Below are positions 8,966-17,545 of a stretch of 64,000 nucleotides of DNA, one piece after another. The notes beneath the pieces are model-generated. The model worked only from the letters and a program-made list of their open reading frames with translations, did not search any database and was not told the DNA's origin. Every line of letters starts with the position of its first letter. The stretch's first letter is position 1. The translations under genes and the position numbers were made by a program. The stretch is from Pseudomonas putida (GTDB taxonomy: Bacteria > Pseudomonadota > Gammaproteobacteria > Pseudomonadales > Pseudomonadaceae), in assembly GCF_001941965.1 (NCBI RefSeq), contig NZ_MKZO01000005.1:100825-164824 (forward strand), written 5' to 3'.

Positions 8966-9080
8966 CTCAAAAGCACCACCGGAATCTAAATCGAAAATAT
9001 TTTCACTAACCCACTATCACTTTCGGAATCTCGTTCGGCATGGAGGCTACTTAGCACAAAAATTCCCGTCGAGGACCCGC

Positions 9081-11486
9081 ATGACCCGCTCAATCAAAAG
9101 CCTCCTGCGCCCCAGCCTGCTGGCCGTGGCCATTGCCATCGCGACCCCGCTGGTCGCCGCCGAACAGACTTCGCGCACCTACAACCTGCCAGCAGCCCCG
9201 CTGGCCAGCACCCTGAACCAGATCGCCAGCCAGGCGGGTATCGCCCTGGCGCTGGATCCGGCGTTGGCGAGTGGCAAGACCTCGGCACCAGTGAAAGGCG
9301 AGTACAGCGGCGTGAGCGCGTTGCAGCAGGCCCTGCGTGGCACCGGCCTGCAACTGCAACAGAGCAGCGAAGGAACCTACACCCTGTCGGCGGTCGAAGA
9401 AGGCGTCCTGGCCCTGCCCAGCACCGATATCAATGCTACTGTCGCCAGCGTCGACGGCAGTGCTTCTGCCGGCTATCGCACCGAAAACGTGAAGAACGTC
9501 GGCGCGCTCGGCGGCATGAAACTGCAGGACACCCCCTACTCCATGAGCGTGGTGTCCCAGGAGTTCCTCAAGAACACCCAAACCACCAGCCTCGACGACG
9601 TCTTCAAGCGCAACCCCGCCACCCAGTTGTACGGCCCGCGTGCCGCCGGTTACGCCAGCGCCGTGGCGATCCGCGGTTTCAGCGGCTCGGGCAACATGAA
9701 CATCGCCAATGACGGCCTGCGCTTCAGCAACGGCGCCGATGCCGGCAACTTCATCGAAGACACCGAGCAGCTGGAAATCATCACCGGCCTCACCGGCTTC
9801 CTCTACGGCCCGGGCACGCCGGGCGGCCTGGTCAACTACGTGCTCAAGCGCCCGACCTACGAGCGCTACAACAGCGTCACCCTGGGTAATGCCGGCGGCG
9901 AGAACTACTACCTGCACGGCGACTTCGGCGGCAAGATCGACGACGCCGGTGTCTTCGCCTATCGCCTCAACGTCCTGACCCAGGACGGCGAGACCGCGAT
10001 CGACCTGCAAAAGCACCGTCGCCAGATGATCAGCGCGGCGCTGGACTGGAACGTCAACGACGACCTGCAGATCCAGTTCGATGCGTCCCACCGCAAGAAC
10101 CAGGTACGCGGCCTGAGCAGCTACTGGTACGTGTTCCCGGGCGCCGAGAGGCCTGACGCCTCCTCGCTGAAGAACGACAAGCTGTACAGCCAGAAGTGGT
10201 CCTTCTCCGACAACGAGACCGACAAAGCCGGCGTTCGTGCCAACTGGCGCCTGAACGACACCTTCACCCTGCGCGCGGCCTTCGCCGCCCAGCAGTACAC
10301 CGATGAATTCACCTACACCGGCCCGACCATCAACAGCACCGGCTTCTACAGCCAGCCAATCTATGCCTTCGCGCCGATCGAAAGCGAAGAGAAGTCCGGC
10401 TCGCTGTTCCTCGACTCGGTCTTCGCGACCGGCCCGCTGGGCCACAAGCTGACCCTGGGCTACCAGGGCAACACCACCCGGGTGAAGCAATATGAGGATC
10501 ACATTCCTTACCCAGACTGGCAGTACCAATCTCCCGTGGGCACCCTGCCGCTGGACCAGCGGCCACAGGTCGACAAGCCTTCCTGGTCCATCGGACACGG
10601 TGACCAGCGCCTGGCCAACAGTGCGGAAACCAACAACTTCCTGATCGGCGACGTCATCACCTTCAACGAGCAGTGGTCGACCATCCTTGGCGTGACCCAT
10701 ACCCAGATCAAGAGCTACACCAACGAGTTCGTCTACGCCAAGGCCTTCGGCACGCCGGAGACCGAGACCAAGTACAACAAGAGCAAGACTTCGCCGAACA
10801 TCTCGCTGATCTACAAGCCAGTCCCCTGGCTGACCACCTACGCCACCTATATCGAAGGCCTGCAGGCCGGCGGCGTGGCGCCGAGCGACGCGATCAACGC
10901 CGGCCAGGCACTGGCGCCGCAGATCAGCGAGCAGTACGAGATCGGTGCCAAGGCGACCGTGGGCGAGACCCTGTTCACCCTGGCGTTCTTCAATATCGAC
11001 AAACCGAACAACTACAAGAACAGCGCCGGTCTCTATACCCAGGATGGCCGCCAGGAAAACAACGGCATGGAGTTCAGCGTGACCGGCAAGGTCGTGCCTG
11101 AGCTGACCGTGGTCGGCGGTATCACCCTGCTCGATCCGAAGGTCAAGAAAACCGCGATCACCGCCAACGAAGGCAATGCGCCGACCAACGTCGCCAAGCA
11201 ACTGGCCAAGGTCTATGCCGAGTACGACGTGGACGCGATCCCGGGCTTTGCCCTGACCGGTGGCGCCTACTACACCGGCAAGCAGTACGCCGATGAAGCC
11301 AACCACGAAAGCCTGCCATCGTTCACCACCTTCGATGCCGGTGCGCGCTACAAGATGCATGTGTCGGACAACGACGTGACCTTCCGCGTCAACGTTGCCA
11401 ACCTGGCGAACAAGGAATACTGGCTGAACAGCTTCTACCTGGGCGATCCACGGACCGTGCAGTTCTCGGCGCAGCTGGAGTTCTAA
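9081..11486 (+). CDS. TonB-dependent siderophore transducer-receptor
   Basis: An 801-residue outer-membrane receptor starting at ATG 9081 (MTRSIKSLLRPSLLAVAIAI) with a cleavable signal peptide ending near ATPLVAAE. The mature N-terminus carries an STN signalling domain (about 33-90: TYNLPAAPLASTLNQIASQAGIAL), then a plug domain (about 125-240, with VVSQEFLKNTQTTSLDDV and GTPGGLVNYVLKRP), then the 22-strand barrel ending in VQFSAQLEF with a C-terminal aromatic residue. The STN domain and the sigma/FecR genes upstream mark it as a cell-surface-signalling transducer that regulates its own synthesis. The iron chelate transported cannot be told from sequence; a hydroxamate-type xenosiderophore is plausible because FoxB-like PepSY proteins accompany such systems. 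Confidence 0.93.
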   Translation: MTRSIKSLLRPSLLAVAIAIATPLVAAEQTSRTYNLPAAPLASTLNQIASQAGIALALDPALASGKTSAPVKGEYSGVSALQQALRGTGLQLQQSSEGTYTLSAVEEGVLALPSTDINATVASVDGSASAGYRTENVKNVGALGGMKLQDTPYSMSVVSQEFLKNTQTTSLDDVFKRNPATQLYGPRAAGYASAVAIRGFSGSGNMNIANDGLRFSNGADAGNFIEDTEQLEIITGLTGFLYGPGTPGGLVNYVLKRPTYERYNSVTLGNAGGENYYLHGDFGGKIDDAGVFAYRLNVLTQDGETAIDLQKHRRQMISAALDWNVNDDLQIQFDASHRKNQVRGLSSYWYVFPGAERPDASSLKNDKLYSQKWSFSDNETDKAGVRANWRLNDTFTLRAAFAAQQYTDEFTYTGPTINSTGFYSQPIYAFAPIESEEKSGSLFLDSVFATGPLGHKLTLGYQGNTTRVKQYEDHIPYPDWQYQSPVGTLPLDQRPQVDKPSWSIGHGDQRLANSAETNNFLIGDVITFNEQWSTILGVTHTQIKSYTNEFVYAKAFGTPETETKYNKSKTSPNISLIYKPVPWLTTYATYIEGLQAGGVAPSDAINAGQALAPQISEQYEIGAKATVGETLFTLAFFNIDKPNNYKNSAGLYTQDGRQENNGMEFSVTGKVVPELTVVGGITLLDPKVKKTAITANEGNAPTNVAKQLAKVYAEYDVDAIPGFALTGGAYYTGKQYADEANHESLPSFTTFDAGARYKMHVSDNDVTFRVNVANLANKEYWLNSFYLGDPRTVQFSAQLEF

Positions 11487-11497
11487 GTACACCCTCC

Positions 11498-11599
11498 GGG
11501 GCCGCTCTGCGGCCCTTCGCGGGCAAGCCACGCTCCTACAGAACCCCGCGATCCCCTGTAGGAGCGTGGCTTGCCCGCGAAGGCCTGCGCAGCAGGCCC
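11498..11599. repeat. REP-like inverted repeat, second family (TTCGCGGGCAAGCCACGCTCC)
   Basis: A long inverted repeat whose arms read CTTCGCGGGCAAGCCACGC and the reverse complement, with inner CTCCTACAG / CTGTAGGAG and outer GGGCC...GGCCC hairpins. It differs in core sequence from the common REP of this window and also occurs after the LPS operon at 38.2 kb. Confidence 0.8.
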
Positions 11600-11656
11600 A
11601 AAAAATCAAACAGGCAAAAGACCTGTCCGCGCTCATACACCGGTTAGCCAGACACC

Positions 11657-12763
11657 ATGCAAGCCAAGACCATCCGCCGCTGGTCCACGATCCACACCTG
11701 GACCAGCCTCATCAGCACCCTGTTCCTGCTGCTGCTGGCAGTGACCGGGCTGCCCCTGATCTTCCACCACGAGATCGACCACCTGCTGGGCGATGCGCCC
11801 GAGCTGCAGGTGATGCCTGCCGACACGCCGAAGCTGGACCTCCAGCAGCTTGTCCTGAAGGCCGAGGCCCACCGCCCGGGCGAAGTCATGCAGTACTTCG
11901 GCTGGGACGAGGACGACAGCAACGGCGTGGTGGCGATCATGGCTGCCACCGCAGGCACCGAGCCGAACTCGTCGCACACCTTCATGCTCGACGCCCGTAC
12001 CGGCGAGGCGGTGGAGATGCCGTCGGCCAACGGCGGCTTCATGATGCTCATGCTGCGCCTGCACGTGGACATGTTCGCCGGGTTGCCGGGCAAGCTGCTG
12101 CTGGCGTTCATGGGCGTGCTGTTCGTGGTGGCGATCATTTCCGGGGTGGTGCTCTATGCGCCGTTCATGCGCCGCCTGGACTTCGCCACGGTGCGCCACG
12201 GGAAATCCCGGCGCACGCGCTGGCTCGACCTGCACAACCTGATCGGCATCGTCACCCTGACCTGGGCGCTGGTGGTGGGGGTGACCGGGGTGATCAGCGC
12301 GCTGTCCGACCTGGTCATCGCCGCCTGGCGCAATGACAGCCTGACGGCGATGGTCGCACCGTATCGCGATGCACCGCCGCTGACCCAGCTGGCCCCGGTC
12401 AGCCGGGTGCTGGATATCGCGGCCGAGGCGGCGCCGGGGATGGAGCCGGACTTCATCGCCTTCCCTGGGACGCGCTTCTCCAGCGAGCACCACTATGCGG
12501 TGTTCATGAAGGGCAGCACGCACCTGACCTCGCACCTGCTGACGCCGGTGCTGATCGATGCCAGCAACCTGAAGGTCACTGCCGTCGGTGAGCGCCCTTG
12601 GTACATGGATGCCATGGGTCTCTCGGGACCGCTGCATTTCGGCGACTACGGTGGCCGGCCGATGCAGATCCTCTGGGCGGCGCTGGATGTGCTGACCATC
12701 GTCGTGCTGGGTAGCGGGTTGTATCTGTGGTGGGTACGCAGACGGACGGAGGCGGGCCGATGA
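11657..12763 (+). CDS. PepSY-associated membrane protein (FoxB-like)
   Basis: A 368-residue inner-membrane protein with about four transmembrane helices (residues about 14-35, 146-170, 190-215 and 335-360) and a large periplasmic part. The N-terminus RRWSTIHTWTSLISTLFLLLLAVTGLPLIFHHEI, histidines near the helix ends, and the later HNLIGIVTLTWALVVGVTGVI are typical of the PepSY_TM family, members of which reduce or process ferri-siderophores in the periplasm. It is downstream of a TonB receptor on the same strand, separated by a REP-like repeat. The stop overlaps the next small gene (ATGA). Confidence 0.88.
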   Translation: MQAKTIRRWSTIHTWTSLISTLFLLLLAVTGLPLIFHHEIDHLLGDAPELQVMPADTPKLDLQQLVLKAEAHRPGEVMQYFGWDEDDSNGVVAIMAATAGTEPNSSHTFMLDARTGEAVEMPSANGGFMMLMLRLHVDMFAGLPGKLLLAFMGVLFVVAIISGVVLYAPFMRRLDFATVRHGKSRRTRWLDLHNLIGIVTLTWALVVGVTGVISALSDLVIAAWRNDSLTAMVAPYRDAPPLTQLAPVSRVLDIAAEAAPGMEPDFIAFPGTRFSSEHHYAVFMKGSTHLTSHLLTPVLIDASNLKVTAVGERPWYMDAMGLSGPLHFGDYGGRPMQILWAALDVLTIVVLGSGLYLWWVRRRTEAGR

Positions 12764-12915
12764 ACTGGAAAGTGTTCGGCATGCCGCTGCTGATCGGTGT
12801 GCTCGGGGCGGCGGGGCTGTTTGCCGCGCTGCTTGGGGATGGCTGGTGGGATGCGCTGTCCTGGGTCGGGCTGGGGTTGCCGGCGTGGTACGGGTTCAGG
12901 GGTTTCTTCAGGTAG
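12760..12915 (+). CDS. 51-residue membrane protein coupled to the PepSY gene
   Basis: Starts at the ATG within the ATGA overlap and encodes MNWKVFGMPLLIGVLGAAGL onward, with two short hydrophobic stretches separated by a tryptophan-rich turn (GDGWWDALSW) and a basic aromatic tail (WYGFRGFFR). It looks like a two-helix inner-membrane hairpin. I do not recognise a named family. Coupling to the PepSY gene suggests a small accessory subunit of the same iron reductase, an inference from position only. Confidence 0.75.
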   Translation: MNWKVFGMPLLIGVLGAAGLFAALLGDGWWDALSWVGLGLPAWYGFRGFFR

Positions 12916-12931
12916 ATCTGTGGTGACCCCA

Positions 12932-13008
12932 ATCGCTGGCAAGCCAGCTCCCACAGGGTCCGCGGTGCATGCGATCCCTGTGGGAGCTGGCTTGCCAGCG
13001 ATGAGGCC
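12932..13008. repeat. REP inverted pair after the iron-uptake unit
   Basis: Converging REP units with arms ATCGCTGGCAAGCCAGCTC and its complement around GGGTCCGCGGTGCATGCGATC. It separates the iron locus from the DUF2780 gene. Confidence 0.85.
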
Positions 13009-13036
13009 CTAAAGAACACCAACAGTCCGCCCCCCG

Positions 13037-13064
13037 GGAACATTCCCCCAAAATCCCGATCCAA
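13037..13064 (+). promoter_or_regulatory. possible envelope-stress (AlgU/RpoE-like) promoter of the DUF2780 gene
   Basis: GGAACATT (13037-13044) resembles the -35 GGAACTT element and TCCAA (13060-13064) a -10 TCNAA element, separated by 17 bases. It lies about 45 bases before the start codon of an exported protein. The match is imperfect and overlaps a phased C-tract, so confidence is low. Confidence 0.3.
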
Positions 13065-13107
13065 CCCTCGTTTTCCCTGCCTTTCCCGGCTGACGAGGTC
13101 CCTCCCC

Positions 13108-13695
13108 ATGAAACGCTTCGCCCTGGTCTCCCTCCTGGCCCTGGCCACCACCCCGGTATTCGCCTTCAACCTGAACGATGCAGCGAACGCCATCTCCACC
13201 ATGCAAGGCCAGCAGAACAAGGCCCCGGTCCAGGCTCCCGAAGGCTCGGCCAACCTGCTCAACACCCTGGGCAGCGAATTGAAAATCACCCCCGAACAAG
13301 CCATCGGCGGCACCGGCGCCCTCATGGGCCTGGCGCGCAACCAGCTGAGCGGCAGCGACTACGAACAATTGACCAAGGCCGTCCCGGGCCTGGACATGCT
13401 CTCCGGCGACAACGCCCTCGGCGGGCTGGCGGGATTGGGTGATCTGCTCGGCAAGAGCGGCGAGAGCTCTGCCCTGAGCAATGCCCTGGGCGGCAATGTG
13501 AAGAACGGCACCGACCTGAACAACGCCTTCAGCGCCCTGGGCATGGATACCGGGATGATCGGCCAGTTCGCCCCGCTGATCCTTCAGTACCTCGGCCAGC
13601 AGGGCGTGGCCGGGTCGTTGTTGCAGAGCCTGTCCGGCATCTGGGGCAGCGGCACGGCAGCACCGCTGGCCCCTAAAGCGCATTCATCGGTTTAA
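13108..13695 (+). CDS. exported DUF2780 (VcgC/VcgE-like) protein
   Basis: A 195-residue protein with a clear signal peptide (MKRFALVSLLALATTPVFA, cleavage after the last Ala). The mature part is rich in Ala, Gly, Leu and Asn and has the family pattern LLNTLGSELKITPEQAIGGTGALMGLARNQLSGSDYEQL followed by a GLAGLGDLLGKSGE-type repeat and LILQYLGQQG. Function is unknown; members are predicted periplasmic helical proteins. Its last 12 bases overlap tail to tail with the convergent acyltransferase gene. Confidence 0.85.
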   Translation: MKRFALVSLLALATTPVFAFNLNDAANAISTMQGQQNKAPVQAPEGSANLLNTLGSELKITPEQAIGGTGALMGLARNQLSGSDYEQLTKAVPGLDMLSGDNALGGLAGLGDLLGKSGESSALSNALGGNVKNGTDLNNAFSALGMDTGMIGQFAPLILQYLGQQGVAGSLLQSLSGIWGSGTAAPLAPKAHSSV

Positions 13696-14574
13696 TTCGG
13701 CCCGCAGGCGCTCGATGCGCGCGTCCTTGTCGTGCCACAGCTGGTTGACCCAGGCCTGCACGGCCTGGCGCGTTGCCGGGTCGGTTTCGTAGTCACCGGC
13801 CCACAGCGCCGGGTCCAGCTCGCGCACTTCGATATCGACGATCACCCGCGGAATCGAACCACTGACCAGGTCCCAGAAACCCGGGGCCTTGTCGCCCGGG
13901 TAGACGATGGTCACGTCCAGCAGCGCATCCAGCTGTTCACCCAGCGCCGCCAGGACGAAGGCCACGCCGCCCGCCTTGGGCTTGAGCAGGTGCTGGTACG
14001 GCGACTGCTGCGCCGCGCGCTTGGCTTCGGTGAAGCGCGTGCCTTCCAGGTAGTTGACCACGGTCACCGACTGGCGCTTGAACAGCTCGCAGGCGGCCTT
14101 GGTGATTTCCAGGTCCTGGCCCTTGAGGTGCGGGTTCTTGTCGAGGAAGGCCTTGCTGTAGCGCTTCATGAACGGGTAATCCAGCGCCCACCAGGCCAGG
14201 CCCAGCAACGGCACCCAGATCAGCTCCTTCTTGAGGAAGAACTTGAAGAACGGGATCTTGCGGTTGAGCACCTGGATCAGCGCCGGGATATCCACCCAGG
14301 TCTGGTGGTTGCTGACCGCCAGATACGAGGTGTCGACACGCAGGTTGGCATTGCCGCGCACATTCCAGACCGTGGGAATGCACAGGGAGAAGATCAGCTT
14401 GTCGACCTCGGCCCAGGTCTCGGCGAACCACATGACCATCCACGAGGCGCGATCGCGGTTACGCCCGGACAAGACCAGCTTGAGCAAGGCGAAGACCATC
14501 AGCGGCCCGATGAAGAACAGGGTGTTGAGCAACAGCAACAGGGTGACGAAACTGCCGGTGAGCAGGCGACGCAT
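13684..14574 (-). CDS. YihG-like acyltransferase (PlsC/LPLAT family)
   Basis: A 296-residue membrane-anchored acyltransferase. An N-terminal hydrophobic segment (about 8-35) is followed by the LPLAT motifs NHQTWVDI (NHx4D, catalytic His/Asp, about residue 88) and YLEGTRFT (block III, about 180). The sequence resembles E. coli YihG, which influences the fatty-acid make-up of phosphatidylglycerol, so it probably acylates a lysophospholipid. It is convergent with the DUF2780 gene, the two overlapping by 12 bases. Confidence 0.88.
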   Translation of the reverse strand: MRRLLTGSFVTLLLLLNTLFFIGPLMVFALLKLVLSGRNRDRASWMVMWFAETWAEVDKLIFSLCIPTVWNVRGNANLRVDTSYLAVSNHQTWVDIPALIQVLNRKIPFFKFFLKKELIWVPLLGLAWWALDYPFMKRYSKAFLDKNPHLKGQDLEITKAACELFKRQSVTVVNYLEGTRFTEAKRAAQQSPYQHLLKPKAGGVAFVLAALGEQLDALLDVTIVYPGDKAPGFWDLVSGSIPRVIVDIEVRELDPALWAGDYETDPATRQAVQAWVNQLWHDKDARIERLRAELNR

Positions 14575-14752
14575 AGGTCCACTCTTATTGTGGGAAAACA
14601 GTCGGCCATTTTAAGCAGCCGGCCGAGGAACACCAAACCTCACGGGCATACGGTCACAGACAAATGTTTCACATTGTGTTGTTTACTGTCTGTTGCCGAA
14701 CCAGAAGCCCAACGGCAGTCTAAGCACTGTCCCGACTCCAGGAAGCTTTCCA

Positions 14753-15250
14753 TTGAAACCACTACTTGCCCTGCTCGGCCTGCTGTCCCTGCCCGTGATG
14801 GCCGCCGAGCCCGATCTTTATGGCCGCTACGAGTACATCGGCGTCGCCGATATCGGCCAGACCTTCAAGGCCAAGATGGACACCGGCGCCCTCACTGCCT
14901 CGCTGTCGGCGAAGAACATCGAGCAGTTCACCCGTGACGGCGAGGACTGGGTGCGCTTCCGCCTGGCCACCAAGGACGCAGACAACAAGGTCTACGAGCA
15001 CAAGATCGCGCGCATGAGCAAGATCAAGAACCGCGCCGACGAAGAGGACGAGGAAGGCGCCGACCTCGCCCACCGTCCGGTGATCGACCTGGAACTGTGC
15101 CTGGGCGACGTCAAGCGCACGGTCGAGGTCAACCTCACCGACCGCAGCAGCTTCAACTACCCGCTGCTGATCGGCGCCAAGGCCCTGCGCGAGTTCAATG
15201 CCGCCGTGAACCCGGCTCGCCGCTTCACTGCCGGCAAGCCCGGCTGCTGA
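14753..15250 (+). CDS. exported RimB/Zn-protease-family (retropepsin-like) protein
   Basis: I prefer the TTG at 14753: it gives the signal peptide (M)KPLLALLGLLSLPVMAAE and has AGGAAG eight bases upstream, whereas the longer frame from 14693 would place 20 extra residues before it. The protein is then 165 residues. The mature part has the PF05618 pattern, with KMDTGALTASLSA supplying the Asp-Thr-Gly of a retropepsin-like active site, and DRSSFNYPLLIGAKAL. The family was first called ATP-dependent zinc protease, but the motif supports an aspartic-protease fold. It is periplasmic here and lies upstream of creB, separated by an inverted repeat. Confidence 0.8.
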   Translation: MKPLLALLGLLSLPVMAAEPDLYGRYEYIGVADIGQTFKAKMDTGALTASLSAKNIEQFTRDGEDWVRFRLATKDADNKVYEHKIARMSKIKNRADEEDEEGADLAHRPVIDLELCLGDVKRTVEVNLTDRSSFNYPLLIGAKALREFNAAVNPARRFTAGKPGC

Positions 15251-15257
15251 CCCGGAA

Positions 15258-15337
15258 GCTGCAAGCTTCAAGCGATAAGCGGCAAGCAAAGGCAGATCGC
15301 TTTACACTTGCAGCTTTCCACTTGCCGCTTGCAGCTG
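15258..15337. repeat. inverted repeat (GCTGCAAGC family) ending 4 bases before creB
   Basis: AGCTGCAAGC at 15258-15267 pairs with GCTTGCAGCT at 15328-15337, and GCGGCAAG (about 15280) with CTTGCCGC (about 15321). This is a third repetitive palindrome class in the window. It covers the whole gap before creB, including where its ribosome binding site should be. Confidence 0.7.
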
Positions 15338-15341
15338 CCCA

Positions 15342-16025
15342 ATGCCCCATATCCTCATCGTTGAAGACGAAGCCGCCATCGCCGACACCCTGGTCTTCGC
15401 CCTGCAAGGCGACGGTCACACCACCGAGTGGGTGAGCCTTGGCCAGCTCGCCCTGGAACGCCAGCGCCAGCAGCCGGCGGACCTGGTGATCCTGGATATC
15501 GGCCTGCCGGATATCAGCGGTTTCGAGACGTGCCGGCAGCTGCGGCGCTTCAGCGAGGTGCCGGTGATGTTCCTCAGCGCCCGCGACGGCGAGATCGACC
15601 GGGTGGTGGGCCTGGAGATCGGTGCCGACGACTACGTGGTCAAGCCGTTCAGCCCGCGTGAAGTCAGCGCCCGGGTGCGGGCCATCCTCAAGCGCATGGC
15701 GCCACAGGCCAGCGCACCGGCCCCGGCCAATACACCGTTCAATCTCGATACCCTGCGCATGCAGATCCATTACCGCGAGCAGTTGCTCAACCTGACCCGC
15801 CATGAATTCCGCCTGCTGCAATGCCTGCTGGAGCAACCGGAGCGGGTGTTCAGCCGCGAACAGTTGCTGGACGCGGTAGGCGTGGCCGCCGACGTCGGCT
15901 ACGAACGGACCATCGACAGCCATATCAAGAGCCTGCGCGCCAAGCTGCGCGGGGTCGCCGCCGACGCCGAGCCGATCCAGACCCACCGTGGCCTGGGCTA
16001 CAGCTACAACCCGGCACACGCCTGA
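15342..16025 (+). CDS. creB: two-component response regulator CreB
   Basis: A 227-residue OmpR-family regulator. The receiver domain (about 1-115) has VEDEAA, phospho-acceptor DIGLPD at about Asp52 and KPFSPRE with the conserved lysine; the winged-helix DNA-binding domain (about 130-225) ends in RTIDSHIKSLRAKL and THRGLGYSYNPAHA. The match and order with creC and creD identify CreB (BlrA in beta-lactam studies of Pseudomonas and Aeromonas). Its stop overlaps the creC start (TGATG). No ribosome binding site is evident because a repeat runs to four bases before the ATG. Confidence 0.93.
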   Translation: MPHILIVEDEAAIADTLVFALQGDGHTTEWVSLGQLALERQRQQPADLVILDIGLPDISGFETCRQLRRFSEVPVMFLSARDGEIDRVVGLEIGADDYVVKPFSPREVSARVRAILKRMAPQASAPAPANTPFNLDTLRMQIHYREQLLNLTRHEFRLLQCLLEQPERVFSREQLLDAVGVAADVGYERTIDSHIKSLRAKLRGVAADAEPIQTHRGLGYSYNPAHA

Positions 16026-17458
16026 TGCGCCTGGGTATCCGCATCTTCCTGGTGTACTTCCTGTTCGTCGGGCTGACCGCGTATTTCGTCCTCAATACCG
16101 TGCGCGAGCAGGTCCGCCCGGCGGTGCGCCAGTCCACCGAGGAAACCCTGGTGGACACCGCCAACCTGCTGGCAGAGATCCTCCGCGACCAGGTCAAGGC
16201 CGGGACCCTCGGCCAGAGCGAGTTGCCGGAGCTGCTCAAGGCCTACGGCCAGCGCCGGCCCAATGCGGATATCTGGGGCTTGCCCAAGACCGAGGTCAAT
16301 CACCGTATTTATGTCACCGACGCGAAAGGCATCGTCCTGCTCGACTCGACCGGCGAGGCGGTGGGCCAGGACTATTCGCGCTGGAACGACGTCTACCTGA
16401 CCCTGCGCGGCCAATACGGCGCGCGCTCGACCCGTAGCGACCCCAACGACCCCGACTCCTCGGTGATGCACGTAGCGGCGCCGATCCGCGATGGCGAGAC
16501 GCTGATCGGCGTGGTCACCGTGGCCAAGCCCAACCTGTCGCTCAAGCCCTATATCGACCGCTCGGAAAAGCGCCTGATCACCCTCGGCATCGGCCTGATC
16601 GTGCTCGGCCTGCTGGTGGGCGCGGCGCTGTCGTGGTGGCTGGCGCGCTCGCTGCGCCGCCTGACCCGCTATGCCCAGGCCGTCAGCGAGGGCGAGCGGG
16701 TCGCCCTGCCGCACTATCGCGGCGGCGAGCTGGCGATGCTCGCCGGCGCGGTGGAGCGCATGCGCACCCAACTGGAAGGCAAGGACTACGTCGAACGCTA
16801 CGTCCACACCCTGACCCACGAGCTGAAAAGCCCGCTGGCGGCGATCCGTGGCGCCAGCGAGCTGTTGCAGGGGCCAATGTCGGAAGAACAACGCCAACGC
16901 TTCGCCGGCAATATCGAAAGCGAAAGCGCACGCATGCAGCAGTTGATCGAGCGCCTGCTGGGCCTGGCCCAGGTCGAGCAGCGCCAGGGCCTGGAAGACC
17001 AGCAGCAGGTCGCCATAGCGGCGATGGTCGATGAGCTGCTGATGGCCCGCGGCGCCCGTATCGAGAGCGCTGGTTTGCAGGTGCGCCAGCGTATCCCGGC
17101 CGTGGCGCGGCTCTATTGCGAGCCCTTCCTGATCCGCCAGGCCATCGGCAACCTGCTGGAAAACGCCCTCGACTTCACCCCGCCCGGGGGCCTGCTGGTG
17201 TTCGAGCTGGAGCAGGACGCGGAGCGCGTGGCCCTGAGCCTGTACAACCAGGGCGAAGCGATCCCCGACTATGCCCTGCCCCGCCTCAGCGAGCGCTTCT
17301 ACTCCCTGCCGCGCCCGGCTACAGGGCGCAAGAGCACCGGCCTGGGCCTGAACTTCGTCGAGGAAGCGCTGCACCTGCATGGTGGTTCGCTGGAAATCGC
17401 CAACGTCGAGGATGGCGTGCGCGTGCGGCTGTGGCTGCCCGCCAGCCGTCTTGGCTGA
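16025..17458 (+). CDS. creC: two-component sensor kinase CreC
   Basis: A 477-residue inner-membrane histidine kinase starting one base into the creB stop. TM1 (about 6-24), a periplasmic sensor of about 155 residues including IYVTDAKGIVLLDSTG, TM2 (about 185-205), HAMP, the dimerisation domain with phospho-accepting His in LTHELKSPLAAI (about residue 265), and the ATPase boxes NLLENALDF (N) and GLGLNFVEEALHLHGG (G2). In E. coli CreC responds to growth in minimal medium; in pseudomonads CreBC influences beta-lactam response, biofilm and fitness. Confidence 0.94.
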   Translation: MRLGIRIFLVYFLFVGLTAYFVLNTVREQVRPAVRQSTEETLVDTANLLAEILRDQVKAGTLGQSELPELLKAYGQRRPNADIWGLPKTEVNHRIYVTDAKGIVLLDSTGEAVGQDYSRWNDVYLTLRGQYGARSTRSDPNDPDSSVMHVAAPIRDGETLIGVVTVAKPNLSLKPYIDRSEKRLITLGIGLIVLGLLVGAALSWWLARSLRRLTRYAQAVSEGERVALPHYRGGELAMLAGAVERMRTQLEGKDYVERYVHTLTHELKSPLAAIRGASELLQGPMSEEQRQRFAGNIESESARMQQLIERLLGLAQVEQRQGLEDQQQVAIAAMVDELLMARGARIESAGLQVRQRIPAVARLYCEPFLIRQAIGNLLENALDFTPPGGLLVFELEQDAERVALSLYNQGEAIPDYALPRLSERFYSLPRPATGRKSTGLGLNFVEEALHLHGGSLEIANVEDGVRVRLWLPASRLG

Positions 17459-17545
17459 ATCTCTCCACACAAGCTCCATATACGCTCCCGAAAGCCTCCA
17501 CACAGCACCCTCAGACTGAGCTCCTTCTCAAGCGGAGCCCTTTGC

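Noticed and set aside
9090..11636. 848-codon frame antisense to the TonB receptor
   Set aside because: Low-complexity Ala/Val/Gly/Arg composition typical of shadow frames in high-GC genes.
17459..17545. CreB-binding cre tag (paired TTCAC) before creD
   Set aside because: No TTCAC pair is present; only a repeated CTCCACACA is seen, which is not the known motif.
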